Origin: an uncultured Prevotellaceae bacterium
GTDB taxonomy: Bacteria > Bacteroidota > Bacteroidia > Bacteroidales > Bacteroidaceae
Reading direction: 5' to 3'
NCBI GenBank assembly: GCA_900318685.1
Contig: ONLL01000011.1
Span: 35,488-99,487 of the forward strand
Length of the DNA stretch: 64,000 nt
Both the position numbers and the translations under genes were made by a program. The notes beneath the pieces are model-generated. The model made no database searches and was not told where the DNA came from. It saw only the letters and a list, made by a program, of their open reading frames with translations. The stretch's first letter is position 1; each line of letters opens with the position of its first letter. Positions 62,338-64,000 of this stretch are shown piece by piece.

Positions 62338-63321
62338 ATGAACGAACAAGCAGGAATAAAGCCCTATGTCATCGGATTGGACCTGGGCGGTACGAACTCA
62401 GTATTTGGAATCGTTGACTCTCGTGGCGAGATCAAGGCCACGACAGCCATCAAGACTGGTGGCTACGACACTGCCGAATCCTATGTAGAGGCATCGGTGA
62501 ATGCGCTGCTGCCCGTCATCGAGCAGGTGGGCGGCATCGAGAAAATCAAGGCAATGGGTATTGGAGCTCCTAATGGCAACTACTACAGCGGCACTATCGA
62601 GTTCGCTCCTAATCTGTCATGGGCCCACAATGGCAAGGTGCCCTTGGCCAAGATGTTCAGCGACAAGCTGGGCGGCATCCCCGTGGGACTGACTAATGAT
62701 GCCAATGCCGCTGCCATCGGCGAGATGGTATATGGTGTGGCACGTGGCATGAAGAACTTCATCGTCATCACGCTCGGCACGGGTGTGGGCTCAGGTATCG
62801 TGGTCAACGGCCAACTACTCTATGGCTGCGACGGCTTTGCTGGTGAGCTCGGTCACGTCACGATGGTGCGTGGCAAGGAAGGACGCAGCTGTGGCTGCGG
62901 ACGCACAGGCTGTCTCGAGGCCTATTGCTCGGCAACGGGTGTGGCTCGCACGGCTCGCGAGTTGCTGGCAACGACAACCCGCCCCTCGCTGCTGCGTGAG
63001 ATGAAGCCTGAGGACATCACCTCGCTCGACGTCTCGATTGCTGCAGGCAAGGGCGACGAGTTGGCCAAGGAAATCTACGAGTTCACGGGCCACATGCTGG
63101 GTGAAGCTTGCGCCGACTTCGCAGCTTTCTCATCGCCCGAGGCATTTATCTTCTTCGGAGGTATGGTGAAGGCCGGTGAGCTCATCATGAAGCCCATCCG
63201 CGAGTCCTACGAAGAGCATGTTCTGAAGATCTTCCGTGGTAAGGCCCAGTTCCTCGTCAGCGGTCTCGACGGTGCCTCCGCCGCCGTGCTGGGAGCCTCA
63301 GCTGTAGGTTGGGAGTTGTAA
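62338..63321 (+). CDS. ROK-family glucokinase
   Basis: 327 aa. N-terminal ATP-binding GLDLGGTNSVFG, sugar-binding region, GELGH and the zinc motif CGCGRTGCLEAYC of ROK kinases. It phosphorylates glucose (family inference). Ends with a terminator at 63345-63380. Confidence 0.9.
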   Translation: MNEQAGIKPYVIGLDLGGTNSVFGIVDSRGEIKATTAIKTGGYDTAESYVEASVNALLPVIEQVGGIEKIKAMGIGAPNGNYYSGTIEFAPNLSWAHNGKVPLAKMFSDKLGGIPVGLTNDANAAAIGEMVYGVARGMKNFIVITLGTGVGSGIVVNGQLLYGCDGFAGELGHVTMVRGKEGRSCGCGRTGCLEAYCSATGVARTARELLATTTRPSLLREMKPEDITSLDVSIAAGKGDELAKEIYEFTGHMLGEACADFAAFSSPEAFIFFGGMVKAGELIMKPIRESYEEHVLKIFRGKAQFLVSGLDGASAAVLGASAVGWEL

Positions 63322-63344
63322 GCTCAAGCACTATCAAGATTCAT

Positions 63345-63380
63345 ACAGGGTAAGGAGTACATTCCTTGCCCTGTTTTTTT
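63345..63380 (+). terminator. Terminator of the glucokinase gene
   Basis: 12-bp stem ACAGGGTAAGGA/TCCTTGCCCTGT with one wobble, 6-nt loop, then seven T. Confidence 0.9.
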
Positions 63381-63423
63381 ATTAGCACGGCATACCCCCA
63401 TTCTTTAAGAATGAATAGGCCAA

Positions 63424-63715
63424 AAGACCTAACACCTAACATTCATTCTTTGCAATAGCCTCATTTTATGATACTTAACTCGCCAATCATGGGTTCTGAC
63501 ACCTAACATAGAGGTAACATAGACCTAACATAGAGGTAACATCTGACCTAACATCTCGCACTTGGAAGTTTCTTCGGCAATGTTAGGTGTCATGTTAGGT
63601 CTGTGTTAGGTCTATGTTAGGTCTTATGTTAGGTCTTATGTTAGGTCTTGAGGCAGCAAAAGAAGACACAACATGCTCATTTATAGAGTTTTAACAAAAT
63701 TCAATGTTAGGTCTT
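63424..63715. repeat. ACCTAACAT / ATGTTAGGT repeat cluster
   Basis: Several copies of ACCTAACAT on the left (63424-63556, alternating with AGGTAACAT in 11-bp steps) and of ATGTTAGGT on the right (about 63580-63655 and 63703), so the two halves are inverted relative to each other. No gene is visible here. Confidence 0.85.
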
Positions 63716-63809
63716 GGACAATATACATTGATAATTACACAGCAGTTGATTTATTAATGCGCCAGCCGGCGGCTGCGCTTGATGCTGATGGAGGGCTGCT
63801 CCGAACGCC

Positions 63810-63892
63810 ACTTTGCTATTATTCCCATGGTGGGAATGACTCGTTCCCTTGGGGGGAGCGTTATGTTCCCATGGTGGGAATAATAGCAAAGT
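63810..63892. repeat. Inverted repeat with CCATGG centre
   Basis: The left arm 63810-63837 pairs with 63865-63892, perfect over 18 bp (ACTTTGCTATTATTCCCA) and then the self-complementary CCATGG cores. The region to the window end has no supported gene. Confidence 0.85.
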
Positions 63893-64000
63893 CGGTATCG
63901 GGTGTAGTGTACTGATTTTGGTTGACAGTTTTATTTGTTATTCCTAACTTGGTTTACACTTTACTTTTTTTATTCCTAAACAGGTTGTCAGTTCTTTACT

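Noticed and set aside
63673-63915. 80-aa ORF at the end
   Set aside because: It overlaps the inverted repeat and reads repeat sequence, with no recognised start context.

Overview
The window is bacterial chromosome from a Bacteroidales species, most likely a Prevotella-type (Prevotellaceae) organism. The evidence is Bacteroidetes-style promoters (TTTG, 19-21 bp, TAnnTTTG) in front of many genes, serine palmitoyltransferase, the N-acyl-ornithine version of ArgF, a GldB-like lipoprotein, an RpoD-like sigma factor of the short Bacteroidetes form, few Shine-Dalgarno sites, and secreted proteins with the C-terminal tail usual in this group. The species assignment is inference.

Layout. 1-4.2 kb: an outer-membrane beta-barrel receptor, cut by the window edge, behind a membrane-anchored HTH regulator. 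4.2-5.8 kb: non-coding DNA with hairpins and an internally deleted IS4-type element. 5.8-9.7 kb: a Tat operon (tatA, tatC, a NapH/NapG-like polyferredoxin fusion, a Tat-exported aldo/keto reductase lipoprotein). 9.8-13.5 kb: a TPR protein, an RluA-type pseudouridine synthase, an HD hydrolase and menA, then a 22-bp tandem array. 13.7-18.5 kb: a secreted nuclease/phosphatase and a LysM-receptor/porin/POT-transporter operon. 18.6-24.8 kb: a GNAT enzyme, two RpoD-like sigma factors, a phosphoesterase and an AAA+ ATPase. 24.9-29.7 kb: a secreted modular protein, terC, argF' and a PAP2 acid phosphatase. 29.7-30.7 kb: promoter-bearing DNA with only mini-ORFs. 30.7-35.4 kb: umuDC, tRNA-Pro, spt and a divergent lipid kinase, tRNA-Cys. 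35.4-40.1 kb: a copper-type P-type ATPase that lacks its nucleotide-binding domain, behind an outer-membrane barrel gene. 40.2-49 kb: gldB-like, DUF4861, glycosyltransferase, mtaB, an Ala-rich lipoprotein, a HAD hydrolase, a CarboxypepD-like protein and yifB/comM. 49-52.3 kb: two paralogous secreted proteins. 52.7-58.3 kb: the arginine operon (argR, N-acyltransferase, argG, pspC-like, argC, argD, proC). 58.3-63.3 kb: prfC, rfbD, DUF4924, a LysE-type exporter and a ROK glucokinase. 63.3-64 kb: inverted repeats.

Themes. The arginine genes (operon plus argF' at 27.8 kb) describe the Bacteroidetes N-acyl-ornithine route. The Tat genes look dedicated to one respiratory-type electron-transfer module. 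Several intergenic gaps are filled by heptanucleotide arrays of the form CTCNNNN (or GAGNNNN), sometimes running into start or stop codons. Together with a 22-bp array and ACCTAACAT clusters they form a repeat landscape that the genes do not explain. The strongest candidates for something undescribed are the Tat/polyferredoxin/aldo-keto reductase module, the P-type ATPase without an N domain, and the CTCNNNN arrays.
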